In this document: in pieces, positions 9,332 through 20,826 of the stretch
Numbering within the stretch: position 1 is the first letter of the stretch
Layout: each line of letters opens with the position of its first letter
Source of the DNA: Heracleum sosnowskyi
Taxonomy: Eukaryota; Streptophyta; Magnoliopsida; Apiales; Apiaceae
Reading direction: 5' to 3'
Assembly (NCBI GenBank): GCA_030848705.1
Contig: JAUIZM010000094.1
Span: 62,001-126,000 of the forward strand
Length of the DNA stretch: 64,000 nt
Program-made: the position numbers and the translations under genes
Notes under the pieces: generated by a model
Database searches by the model: none
What the model was told of the DNA's origin: nothing
The model's input: only the letters and a program-made list of their open reading frames with translations

Positions 9332-11726
9332 ATGAGTGCTCCAAAGACAACTGCTGGTATCAAAGTTCATCCATTTACTAGAGATGATTTCGATCTGTGG
9401 AAGATGAAGATGCTATTATTTATCAAAGCGTCAAATCCTTTGTATATTGGCATATTAGAGAACGGACCGTTTGTACCAATGAAACCAGTAGGTGAATCTA
9501 CAAATCCTGATGGTACTAGAGTTCCCCAAGGTTCAACCCCAAAGGAATTGACTGAGTACACAAAGACAGACAAGGAACTGGTTAGATTGGATACAGGTTT
9601 AATGCTGATATTAACTGACTCCGCAGATAAGGAAATGAGTTATCAGATTATGAACTGTACAAATGGGAAACAAATGTGGGATACCATAAATCTTATAATG
9701 GAAGGTACTGAAGACGTGCAGGAAAATAGATTGGATATTCTGACATCTCAATATGAATCATTTAGGTCACTTCCCGGAGAAAGTATAACTCAGGGCTTTG
9801 AGAAATATACTAAGCTGTTAAATGAATTATCTATGAAAGGGAAGACCTATCCTCTGAGAGAGACAAATAGGAAGTTCATGATGACATTGCCCCACTGTAG
9901 AACACAAGTCTTCATCTATAAGGGAAAGAATAGATTTTACAAAGATGTCATTAGAGATGATCTATGGCAAGCTTAAAACTTATGAGATGACACAAGAACA
10001 AAGAGTAATAATCTACGGACCAGGGACAATGGACAACAAAAATACTGCACTCGCAAGATCAGTTGCACTTGTAGTGAATGAACCAACAACTTTTGATATT
10101 CAGGTTCAAACCCCTAGAGCTGGAAAGGAAGAGATAATAGAGGCTGAAATGGATTCTGCAAATCTAGGTGCTGATGAAAGTGACTACTACACCCTAGAAG
10201 AACTTGAGCAAATGGAAGACAAAACCGTGGCATACTTAGCTGCAAAGTTTAGACACATTCGTTTCAAGAGAAACCCTAAGTACAAGTTCAAGGGCTCAGC
10301 AAATAGATTTCAGAAGAACAAGTATTCTTCAGGCTCTGGATCTAAGGGAGGCTACAAGACAGGCATGATTGATAGAAGCAAATTAAGATGCTACAATTGC
10401 AATGAGTTAGGGAATTTTGCCACTGAATTCCAGAAGCCTCGTCAAGCAAGAGACAAGAAAGGTGTATATGAGAAGAAGGATTCTTATGATGATTTGAAAA
10501 GAGAAAATGTTAAGCTGAAACAGCAACTGGAGGCAATATCTGGGTAGCAGAAAAGTAGAGCTTATATTGTAGAGGGTAAAAGTTGGGATGATACTGATTC
10601 GGATGAAGAGGAAGAGTATGTAAATCTTGCCTTAATTGCCGACTCTTCATAGGAATCACCACAATCATCTCATGTACCTATCTTAACTACAATTGACATG
10701 TCTAATTCTGAGTACAAGAAAATTGTGCAAGATCTAAGTGTTGAACTGTTTAATGTACACACAAGCATGCTAGCATCTGAAATTGAAAATGCTAAACTAG
10801 TTCTTAAGATTAAAAATCTAGAATCTAAAAATGAAGAACTAGAGCTTGTAGCTGTCACTTTAGAAGATCTGAAACAGAGGAATGAGTACTTAGAGAACAA
10901 GGTCAAATGTAATGGAGAGATAGAGACAATCCTCAGGAAGTAGATTTCAGACTTAGAGTTGAAACTGAATGCATATAAGAACTCCACCCTAATTTCTAAG
11001 GAAATAATTGATACTCAGACCTTAGGGAATAAAACTGCAATAGGATTTGACTACAGCAAGAAAACTGGAAAGAAGGTAGTGGAATTTCCTATGACACCTT
11101 CAGCTGACAAGGAGAATATTCCACACATTCTTAAGAATGTCGACTTTCCAGTTTTTGTTAAGCTTGTTTCAGAACCTATCAATGAAGGAGACTTAATCAT
11201 TAGACAAGAATTTCTTGAGGAGGATTTAATGAAGGAAAAAGAGATAAAGACTGAATTGCCTAGGAAATCAGTAAAAACTGAATTACCTAAAACTAAAATA
11301 GACAATAAAGTTAGTAAGGCTAAAAAGAACAGGAATGGGAAAACAAGTGTTATTAATCAGAATATTATTTCATCCTCTCCCATTGCATCTAGGAAGTTGT
11401 TCACTAATTGTAATTCTGTTGGTCACCTTACGCATGCATGTAAAAAGGTTAAAGTAGAAACTGTTGTTACTTCTGGAATGCATAACATGTCTGAAATGCC
11501 TGATCTTCATGAACCTTGTGGTAAGAAAGAGTGCTTACTGTGTACATACAATATCATGCATGCTTATTTTAAGTTAATTAATGCATCTGGTAGCACTAAT
11601 ACTGTGAATGAGAAAGCCATAGACAACATGAAAGTCAAACAGGTTAAGACTGAATTAAATGTTACTCCTATTAAACTATCTAAACCTTCAGGACCCAAAC
11701 AAGTTTGGGTACCAAAGTCCGCTTAA
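9332..11726 (+). pseudogene. gag: Copia-2 gag pseudogene
   Basis: ATG at 9332 begins MSAPKTTAGIKVHPFTRDDF, similar to copia-5 Gag (KIPIFSKEHYPMWKKKM). A frameshift between about 9900 and 9950 moves the frame to LEMIYGKLKTYEMTQEQRV. TAG codons then occur at 10545, 10650 and 10941. The zinc knuckle reads CYNCNELGNFATEF, so its His and last Cys are lost. The C-terminal part keeps PCGKKECLLCTYNIMHAYF, a Cys-rich motif shared with copia-5, and ends GPKQVWVPKSA with TAA at 11724-11726. Not functional. Confidence 0.88.
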
Positions 11727-11737
11727 TCAATCTGTGA

Positions 11738-14700
11738 TTGCAGGGTAAGGTTAACAATTCAAAGGTCGTGTGGATTCTGGATAGTGGTTGTTCTAGACAC
11801 ATGACAGGAGAAGAGTCCCTGCTTACAGAAGTGGTTAAGAAGACCGGCCCGATAGTAACCTTTGGAGATGACACCAAGGGATTCACTACGGGATATGGTA
11901 ATCTGAGAATTGGGAATGTCATCATTGAAAATATCTCTCTTGTTGAAGGATTAAAGCACAATCTTTTAAGTATCAGTCAGTTCTGTGATAAAGGATACAA
12001 TGTAGATTTCAGAAAAGACAAGTACTTGATCTCAAACAGGAAAGATGAGAAGCTTGCTCTACTAGGAGTAAGAAAAGGAAATTTGTTTATAGCTGACTTA
12101 AGTTCTACCAGTGATGGAGAAGTAAAAAGTTTCTACATCAAGGCTTCATCAGAACAAAGTTGGTTATGGCATAAGAAGCTCTCACACTTGAACTTCAAAA
12201 CTATGAACTCTTTGGTAAAGAGAGAGTTAGTGAGAGGGTTGCCCCTGATGGAATTTCATCAGGAGGGACTATGTGAAGCATGTGAAAAAGGGAAGTCTAA
12301 GAAAGCATCACACATAAGCAAAGAACTGACAAGCATTTCTGAACCTCTTCAGCTGATTCATATGGATTTATTTGGTCCAATAAATGTTATGTTAGTATCA
12401 AGGAAAAGATATGCATTAGTGATGGTTGACGACTACTCTAAGTACACGTGGGTGTTATTCTTACAGTCAAAGGATGAAGCAACACAACTAATCATTGATC
12501 ACATTAAAAAGATAGAAGTGGTAGCTAAGCTACCTGTGCGGACAATCAGATCAGACACTGGAACTGAATTCAAAAATGCAGTTCTAAATGATTTATGCTT
12601 AGAGAAAGGAATATCAAGATAGTATTTAGCACCAAGAACTCCTCAATAGAATGGAGTAGTGGAGAGGAAGAACCGTACCTTGGTTGAAGCAGCAAGGACT
12701 ATGCTAAGTGAATCAAAACTTCCCACTTACTTTTGGGCTGAAGCAGTGAATACAACTTCCTACACTCAGAATCGAACCCTGATTAATAAAGATCATGAAA
12801 AGACTCTGTATGAGTTAATGGCCAACAAGAAACCATCACTGAAGTATTTTCATGAAAAGCAGATGAAGGCATTTTTCTGGGCTATTCTCTGGAATCTAAA
12901 GCTTACAGGGTTTATGTGATTGAAGATAAGAAGGTGTTGGAAAGCCTTAATGTAACATTTGATGACACCAAAAGACCAAGCCCGCAAACAGGAGAGAACT
13001 TTGAATCCTTGGTATTTGAAAATCTATCAGGAGATCTCTCTGATAATGAAAAAGAACCTGAAATTGTTCCTGGTGATAATGATAATAATAATGATAATGA
13101 TTCTGGACAAAGTGATGACAGTGGTGGAAACCCTCAAACTACTACCAGATCCACTAGTCAAACAACAGGGTCAACAGATCACACCGGCAACAACTCAGGG
13201 GGAGCAGGAGAAGGATCAACTAGTCATACTCACCAAAATTATGAACAAGGAGAATCATCAAGATCGTATCTGCCAAGACAAAGGGTATGGAGTAGAGATC
13301 ATCCCTTTCACTTGATCATTGGTGATCCAGACACAGGAGTGAGAACTAGAAGGACATCACAAAATGAATGCCACTATTCTGGGTTTCTTTCAGAAACAGA
13401 ACCTAAAAAAGTTGAAGATGCCCTGGAAGATCCAGATTGGGTGATTGCAATGCAAGATGAACTCAATCAATTTGAAAGGCAGAAAGGTTGGAAGCTGGTA
13501 CCCAGGCCTAAAGGAAAATCTGTTATAGGAACATGGTGGGTATTCAGAAATAAATTGGATGAAGATGGCATTGTGACGAGAAACAAAGCCAGACTGGTTG
13601 CTAAAGGTTACTCTCAAGAATAGGGTATAGATTATGTGAAACCTATGCACCAGTAGCAAGACTTGAGGCTATCAGGATGTTTCTAGCATTCGCAGCACAT
13701 TCCAATTACAAGGTATATCACATGGATGTAAAGAGTGCATTTCTAAATGGGGAGCTAGAAGAAGAAGTTTATGTGGAACAACCTCCAGGCTTTGAGGATT
13801 CAAATCTGGTGGACTTTGTATATTTTCTGTTCAAAGCTCTCTATGGACTCAAGCAAGCTCCAAGGACATGGTATGACACTCTATCTGAATTTTTACTTGA
13901 AAATAACTTTACTAGAGGTGTCGTAGATAAAACTCTCTTTCATAAGATGCACAAAAATGATTTGATATTAGTGCAAGTATATTTTGATGACATAATATTT
14001 GGTTCTACTAATGATGATCTATGCAAGAGATTTGCTAAGTTAATGCAGAGTCGATATGAAATGAGCATGATGGGTGAATTGTCATTCTTTCTTGGACTAC
14101 AAGTGTATCAAAGGCAAGATGGAATATTCATTTGCCAGTGCAAGTACATCAAGGATCTTCTGAAGAAGTATCAAATGGAAGACTCATCTACAGCAAAGAC
14201 TCCAATGCCAACTGCCATTAAGCTTGATAAGGATGAAAATGGTAAGAAGGTTGACATCACAAGCTACAGAGGTATGATAGGCTCCTTACTAGATCTCACT
14301 GCAAGTAGACCAGATATAATGTTTGTAACATGCTTGTGTGCTAGGTTTTAGTCTGATCCAAAAGAATCTCATCTAATAGCTGTTAAGCGAATATTTAGAT
14401 ATCTTAAGGGAACCCCAAATCTTGGAATCTGGTACCCTAAAGATACAGGATTTGATCTTATTGGATATACAGACTCAGATTTTGCAGGTTATAAGATTGA
14501 TCGGAAGAGTACTTCAGGAAGTTGTCAGTTTATTGGAAGAAGGTTAGTTTCCTGGTATAGCAAGAAGCAACACTCAGTATCCACATCGACAGCTGAAGCT
14601 GAATACATATCTGCTGGTAGCTGTTGTGCTCAAATCTTGTGGATGAGAAACCAACTCCGTGACTATGGGCTTTTGTTGACCAAGATTCCAATATTCTGCG

Positions 14701-14935
14701 ACAATACATGTGCCATAGCAATCTCCAACAACCTAGTTCAGCACTCGAGGACCAAGCACATCGATATCATGTATCATTTTATCCGAGAGCATGTCATGAA
14801 TGGAACTGTGGAGTTACATAATTTGTACCCACAGAGGAATAAATTGCAGACATCTTTACTAAACCGCTTGATGAATCCACTTTCTCTAAGCTGGTTGGTG
14901 AACTTGGGATGTTAAATCTTTCTAATTGTTTTTAA
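11738..14935 (+). pseudogene. pol: Copia-2 pol pseudogene (PR-INT-RT-RH)
   Basis: Protease motif ILDSGCSRHMTG; integrase WLWHKKLSHLNF ... LCEACEKGKSKK, HMDLFGP, RSDTGTEF; TAG at 12620 and 12647 inside integrase. A deletion of some 60-80 bp after KYFH near 12850 shifts the frame. TAG at 13621 and a one-base loss follow near the start of RT. The RT active site is YFDD (near 13980), a Val to Phe change from YVDD. TAG at 14349; RNase H follows (GYTDSDFAG, STAEAEYISAG), with a last frameshift near 14820, ending at TAA 14933-14935. The frame begins at a TTG preceded at once by TGA, with an acceptor-like CAG at 11741-11743. Dead copy. Confidence 0.9.
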
Positions 14936-15109
14936 TTAGAAGTCAGTAACTGCAAGATAATCCTATTAAATATATGAGTTTAAGAATTTCTATATCCTTA
15001 GGACTTGTGAATTTATTTTCAGGAACAATTCTCGTAAGTTAGAATTATCGTACTAATTTTATGTCATATTTATGAATGATATATCTTCTGGAATTTAATT
15101 AGTTAATAA
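14936..15109 (+). other. Copia-2 post-pol segment
   Basis: AT-rich stretch between the pol stop and the copia-3 insertion. No ORF. AATAA at 15105-15109 is the expected left copy of the copia-3 target duplication; the right copy is outside the window. Confidence 0.6.
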
Positions 15110-15439
15110 TGTTAGATCAGGATTCAATGATCGTTAGGATCTAGACTCAACTGATCAGGATTGCTGACGTCATCAGTATTGCACGGTCATCAGTATTTGA
15201 TCAAGCGTCAGTATCAGGATTATCATCAGGATGTATATCAGGACTGGGATCAGGATTGATCATCAGGATCTGGAAGCTGATCAAGATTCCTACTTAGAAT
15301 TATGTTTGGAGTCTAGTTAAATAAGGAAGTTTATTATGTCGGTTCCTAGTTTATAGTAATGTAGCTGTCAATTTAGGATATGTTTCAATCTTTGTAATTG
15401 ATTAGGACTTATCTTGTAATTGATAGAGAAGCTGTGTAG

Positions 15440-15447
15440 TATATAAA
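15440..15447 (+). promoter_or_regulatory. TATA box of the copia-3 LTR
   Basis: TATATAAA about 150 bp downstream of the ATCAGGAT motif cluster, in the expected U3 promoter position. Confidence 0.7.
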
Positions 15448-15612
15448 CACAGTTTAGGTTTCGATTTATATCGATCATACACACGAGTATTTTGTAACCT
15501 TGAAGCTCTTAAGAACTCAGAATTTCTTGAGAGAGTTTTATAACAGTTTTATAACAGATTTAATAAAACTGTTATTATTCATATTTGTGTTTATTAAAGT
15601 CGAGAATCTTAT

Positions 15613-15644
15613 ACAATTGTATTCAACACCCCTTCTACAATTGT
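15613..15644 (+). promoter_or_regulatory. C-loop hairpin at LTR end, copia-3 version
   Basis: Nine-base-pair stem ACAATTGTA / TACAATTGT around the loop TTCAACACCCCTTC. Confidence 0.8.
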
Positions 15645-15709
15645 TATTTACTAGGCAACAATTGGTTTCAGAGAAAACTTATTTAAATTTCAATCAGATA
15701 CGATCTAAG

Positions 15710-16210
15710 ATGTCGACAACCAAGTATGAAAGCATGAAAATTCCCATCCTGAAGAAGTCTGAATATCCAACATGGAAGGTGAAGATGATGATGTACCTGG
15801 AGGCTATGGATCCTGATTATCTGGACAGGATTCGTGATGGACCATATATACCTACAAGACTTATTCCACAAACAGATACTGTACCTGAACACTATGCAGT
15901 CAAGGTTAAAACAGATTGGACTCCAGAAAAGAAAGCTGATGTTCTCAGAGATGCAAAGATAAAGAATATTCTTCATAACAGTCTCGATGTTGTCATGTCA
16001 AACAGGGTGATTGTATGCAAGTCTGCAAAGGAAATTTGGGACACTTTGGAAGTTCAATGCCAAGGATCTGCATCGGTCAAGAAAAACAGAAGGGCTCTTT
16101 TGATTCAAGAATATGAACAATTCGATGCTAGATCTGATGAGAGCCTAACTGATTTATATGATAGATTTCTGACACTCCTGAACAATCTATCTTTAGTTGG
16201 CAAGGAATAT
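15710..16210 (+). pseudogene. gag: Copia-3 gag, 5' fragment
   Basis: ATG at 15710 gives MSTTKYESMKIPILKKSEYP, the copia gag N-terminus, closely like copia-1 (PTWKVKMMMYLEAMDPDYLD; VMSNRVIVCKSAKEIWDTLE). The frame runs to LVGKEY at 16210, where G2 is inserted. It continues after G2 at 58100 as DSEDSNTKFLRALPEEW, with no bases lost other than the AATAT duplication. An upstream start at 15500 lies inside the LTR and is not used. Confidence 0.92.
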
Positions 16211-19200
16211 TGTAATAACCCCAAATTTTGGACTTAGTTAAATTTTTTTTTTTTATTTGATGAATAGTAAAATCCTGATGAATAGTAATTTTGTCGTTTA
16301 GAAGATTTTCAGACCACCCTATGTATGAGTCGGGATAATGAACTTTCAAAGTCGTATTAGTGATATGCGATGTAAATGAAGGAATGCAAAAGCTGTCAGA
16401 ATCGGAAAAATAGCATTTCTGTTTTCTCCGAAATTTCACCAATAACGGACGGATTAATCATTATTTGAAAGTATTGGAGGATTAAATTATCAATTCCATG
16501 GATATGGATTTAATAAAAGAATTAGTGATATCAAGAACGTTTACGGTAAACTACTTCGATAGAACACTTAAGAAATCCCTACGAACGTTCAACGAGATTA
16601 AGCGGTGACGGAACGAACCAATAAAGCTACTTTATCTCCAGACTCTTGCATGCTTGACAAGTGTCCGATGACAAGACAAAAGGCAATGACTCACCACTTT
16701 AACTACAAAAATATCATCTTTATCAAAACTCAACCAAGGAAGAAATTCCCAGATTTCTGCTCAGCTTGCACAAGGAGGAAAGAAAAATTCGTAACTCCAA
16801 ATCTACTTGTCCTAAAATCACCAAATGTTAACCATAGCTTCTCCACTCCATGGGTAACATTCGTTCAAAATGTCATAGTCAACAAAGGAGTGTAGCCTAG
16901 CCAAATCGCTTCCCCAAGTTGGAGAACCCAATCTGTCCAGTTTCTGTCCAGCGGAAAGATGGAGCTCAAAACCCTATCTAGGAAGCTTTAAATTTGACGA
17001 TCTATAACTCAAAAGAAATCTTATGAAGAGAAAAAGGTCTGGTAAAAATCTTAGCACCAAACTCTTATTTTTCGATTTGTTATGGATTTTACAAGATGAG
17101 GATGAATAGTAACTTTTCATGATTCTTGATTTTGTTTCTTAAGGATTAAGCTTGTTAAGGTTTGTTCAAAGCTCAAGGAAGGATTATAAACCATTGTTAG
17201 TGTATATGAAGCATCAAGGAAGGTATAAAATCTTGAAACCCTTAGTTATAAATTGATTTATATGGTTAGTTTTAAGTATAGTTTAGTTAGTTTGATTATA
17301 AGGATGATTAAGTGATTTTGATGAAAGTTTGATGTTGATTTGATGATAAGCAAGTAGATGTTGGTTTTGACTGGTTGATGATGATTATGGGTTAGTAATG
17401 ATGTTGAGGATTTGACTTGGTGATTTGGTTGGATTGATTATGTAAAGTTTATGATTAAACTTTGGAATCGTTAAAACATAGCCGTTATAATGCCCGAATT
17501 TCCTTAACCTTGTTTTGCTTGTGATATTCGAACCTGGTAACTTCTGCCCAAGATCACCACGGCCCCTGTTTGTGTAGGCCTTAGTTCAAGGTTCGTTTTG
17601 GTGCGAAGATCATGTGAATCCGATTTACGGTTTAGGAGAAACAAGTGTTTTAATGAAGGATGTTTCGTAAAACCAAAATGTGCCACTTAGTCAACTTTGA
17701 GGTTATGATCGAACCACTTAGAGGTCATAATAGAATGTGAAACTTTGTGATAACATGCGAGGTATGTTTAGGAAGACCCTTGAGAAGATTTCGTATTAAA
17801 AGGATTATATTTCAATTTTATAAAAATACGTGAGCAAGCATGCTCGAGTAGGAGTTCTTAAGGAGTTAACTTGAAAATGGACTTGTACTTGAGTTAGTAT
17901 ATACCTAGTATGGTGAAAGCGTTTAAGTTAATAATCTTGAACCTTGTGTTGATTCTAGATTACTGGACCAACCTGAGACTTATTGCTACTTCGGGATTTC
18001 CAGGCAAGTTTTCTCATTCCATGCTTTATTTTAAGTTATAATATTCTGATGATGCATATGGTATTATGCATGCTTTCAAACCTCACGTCGTATATAGATG
18101 TGATGGTATAAAATTGTTGAGATGAAATATATGCATATGATAGATGCATGCAAGTTTCTAAATCTATACTTTGAAGTATTGACTATATAATACTACTTTT
18201 GCCATGTATAAAATTGGACAGTTTTGCGATATATCTTATTTCTTGTTGAAATGGATTTGACCTTTGGATTATATAAAATCTCTTGAGTTAAGTAGTTATG
18301 AACCGGTTTACTTGGTAGCTTTAAATATAAGAGCATATCCATTGTTTTCGACTCTAAATCGGGAGTCGGTATTTTGAGATATGTAGATAGCCGTGGAAAC
18401 CCGGAGGGATACCATCGGCAGAATACTATGTATTTTGAGGATTGTTATTCGAAGGTGATATCATTCGGAGAATGATATTTGCTTACTATATCTTTCAAGG
18501 AATGTTATTTGAGTATTATCTCAGTCGAGAAATACTATTTGAATACTATTTTAGTTATATATGCTAATGGAAGGCATAGCGGTTTTCGAAAGTATATTGT
18601 GATACTTGCTTTATTATTATTTATTTAATGAATATTATTTTGGAATATTCATTTAGTCTTTATTTATTTAATGAATATTATTTTGTAATATTCATTAAAG
18701 GCTTATTTATTTAATGAATATTATGTTGAATATTTATTTAATCCTTATTTACTTAATGAATATTATTCTTGAATATTCATTTGAGGTTTATTTATTTAAT
18801 GAATATTATTCTTGAATATTCATTTGAGGTTTATTTATTTAATGAATATTATTCTTGAATATTCATTTAAGGTTTATTTATTTAATGAATATTATTCTTG
18901 AATATTCATTTGAGGTTTATTTATTTAATGAATATTATTTCTGAATATTCATTTGAGGTTTATTTATTTAATGAATATTATTCTGAATATTCATTTGAGG
19001 TTTATTTATTTAATGAATATTATTCTGAATATTCATTTGAGGTTTATTTATTTAATGAATATTATTCTTGAATATTCATTTGAGGTTATTTATTTAATGA
19101 ATATTATTCTTGAATATTCATTTGAGGTTTATTTATTTAATGAATATTATTTTCGAATATTCGTTTAAGGTTTACTTATTTAATAAATATTATTCGATTA

Positions 19201-20810
19201 TTTATTAAATACTTTTAAAATGTTTTAAAAATGAGAAATGTATTTAAAGTTTATCCTCGACCTTCAATAATTATGAAGGATACTCTAAGCTGTATTGTTA
19301 ATTATTTTTAAATCAAAAAGAGGTTCTCAAAACACTGTTTTTCCATTTAAATCTGTCTTTTAAGAGGATTTAAATGCTCGCTCAACTATAAAAAATATGG
19401 GAAACCTGATTTAAGTGACTACTACTCTTTTTAAACTCTCAACTTAAAACTGTCAAGGGACAGATATTTTCTCGAAGCAATGTAATTGCTGCAAGTCAAA
19501 TATTATGTTACCACCTCAACGATCGAGGGGTAAATTCATGGAACAAGTCGATATCCATTAACAAGCAATAGCTTGGGAAATATTGGAGAATCTTCCTTTC
19601 CAACCTAGATATAACTACTTAGTGGAGTCGTATCAACAAGTATTACACTTGGGGAAAGGAGGATGATCCTTACGTTTCAGGGTCATGGATTTCATCTGAA
19701 CTAGGAGTGGTGTAAGTGGTCCAGTTGCGCCGACCCATCCAACTTTTATTGCCCCAAATGGGCCGGGAGATCACCGGAAGGCGGTAGATAATGTCAGGCC
19801 GTCGTGATTCTTCCATCTACATGTAGAAAACATATTTGAGCGGTACGACCTGCTACTGATCATAGTAAGGTTGGGTACAGCGGGCGCGGTAGCAACTCCT
19901 GTATTGGTTCATCATCCAATTTGGATATTCCTGCAACATGTATTGGGGTGAAGAACCGATCATGTTAGCAGGAGTTCGAAAAGTGTTTGGGAATGAAGTG
20001 ACAATAAATTCTTTCAACTTCATCTTTTATTTTATGAGTTATGACTCTGATAAAATCTTACTCAAATTACATATGCATAAGTGGATTGTGGGGTTACGGA
20101 AACATTATATTAATTTTCCCCGTACCTTCATCGTTTATGTTATACTAGTATCTTATCCGTTTAATGCATAGCCTGTGGTTATAAAGATATGTTTTGAGTC
20201 TTGGTTTATCATACTGATACCAAGGATTTCCAAATGATTACGAAGAGTATATGAGTATGATTATAATTCATATGATATTTTAAACGGTATACTATTTTGG
20301 GGTTCGACCCTAGTATTGATAAAATCTTTGATCCCTTATGGATTATCTCCCTAAAAGGTTTAAAGATTTAAACTGGGATAGATTTCTTGCTGAGCACTAT
20401 TAGCTCATTCTTGCTTTATTAAATATTTCAGCATGAGGAAAACATTGCCGAATACACCTCGTGTTACGAGAGCAAGGGAATGGAGAGACCACCCTGGAGT
20501 TAGTTGATGCAGGATGGATTCTGTCGGTGTGAGCAGAATAGTTGCAGTTTGAATTAGTGAGAATTATTTTGAGTGGATTTGTATTTCTAAACCTTGTATA
20601 GAATTGTGAGGTCCTGGATAGTATATTTGGGTTGTAATAACAAATGTTGATTATTGTTGCTCATTTACAAGGCTATAACTTGTGTGTGTGTGCGTAAGTG
20701 ATTGGGGTCTTTGGAGTTGTATTATGAGAATGTTGTAAGTAATGCAGGTTTTGTAGCATTGATGGAGCGTGACAACCCAGATTCCTGACCCCGGATCTGG
20801 GGGTGTTACA
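16211..20810 (+). repeat. G2 5' LTR (4600 bp)
   Basis: Starts TGTAATAACCCC, ends CTGGGGGTGTTACA. Same family as 25263-58094 (minus insertions) and, inverted, 26762-31337. It contains the AT-rich hairpin array (18605-19205). Small ORFs at 16605, 18953 and 19938 recur between copies only because the LTRs are duplicated; I do not regard them as genes. It is unusually long compared with typical plant LTRs. Confidence 0.93.
18605..19205 (+). repeat. AT-rich hairpin tandem array in G2 5' LTR (~14 units)
   Basis: Units of about 43 bp, each with AATGAATATT, a short spacer, then AATATTCATT (its reverse complement), joined by TGAGGTTTATTTATTT. About 14 units counted by eye. The matching arrays are at 55505-56475 (~23 units) and, inverted, 28330-28920. 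Confidence 0.92.
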
Positions 20811-20814
20811 GAAA

Positions 20815-20826
20815 TGGTATCAGAGC
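20815..20826 (+). other. G2 primer binding site
   Basis: TGGTATCAGAGC four bases after the LTR end; initiator tRNA-Met type, as usual for Tekay/Del elements. Confidence 0.85.

Larger units (their letters stand above)
9172..15109 (+). mobile_element. Copia-2 internal region, degenerate SIRE-type element
   Basis: Gag-pol of the same family group as copia-5 (best visible similarity), with several nonsense codons, frameshifts and a deletion. Its 3' end is cut at 15109 by the insertion of copia-3; its 3' LTR must lie to the right of the window. It is the oldest element here by nesting. Confidence 0.88.
15110..15660 (+). repeat. Copia-3 5' LTR (551 bp)
   Basis: Starts TGTTAGATCAGG and ends GGCAACA, followed by a slightly changed primer binding site. 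The first 190 bp carry about eight copies of ATCAGGAT or ATCAGTAT; a TATATAAA box follows at 15440-15447; the C-loop hairpin is at 15613-15644. The partner LTR is outside the window. Confidence 0.88.

Noticed and set aside
15500..15709. Upstream extension of copia-3 gag to 15500
   Set aside because: This stretch is LTR and primer binding site; the ATG at 15710 matches the start seen in relatives.
16605..16895. 96-residue Cys-containing ORF in the G2 LTR, also at 25662-25952
   Set aside because: Present in both LTRs because they are copies; changed and broken in the solo LTR (30472-30690 matches only part, on the other strand); no start context or family resemblance.
18953..19168. ORF of repeated YLMNIIL residues, also at 56237-56452
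   Set aside because: Translation of the AT-rich hairpin array; it exists only because the repeat is free of stops in one frame.
19938..20171. 77-residue ORF beginning MYWGEEPIMLAG, repeated at 57222 and inverted near 27506
   Set aside because: An LTR-internal ORF not kept in length between copies (truncated in the solo LTR); no support as a gene.
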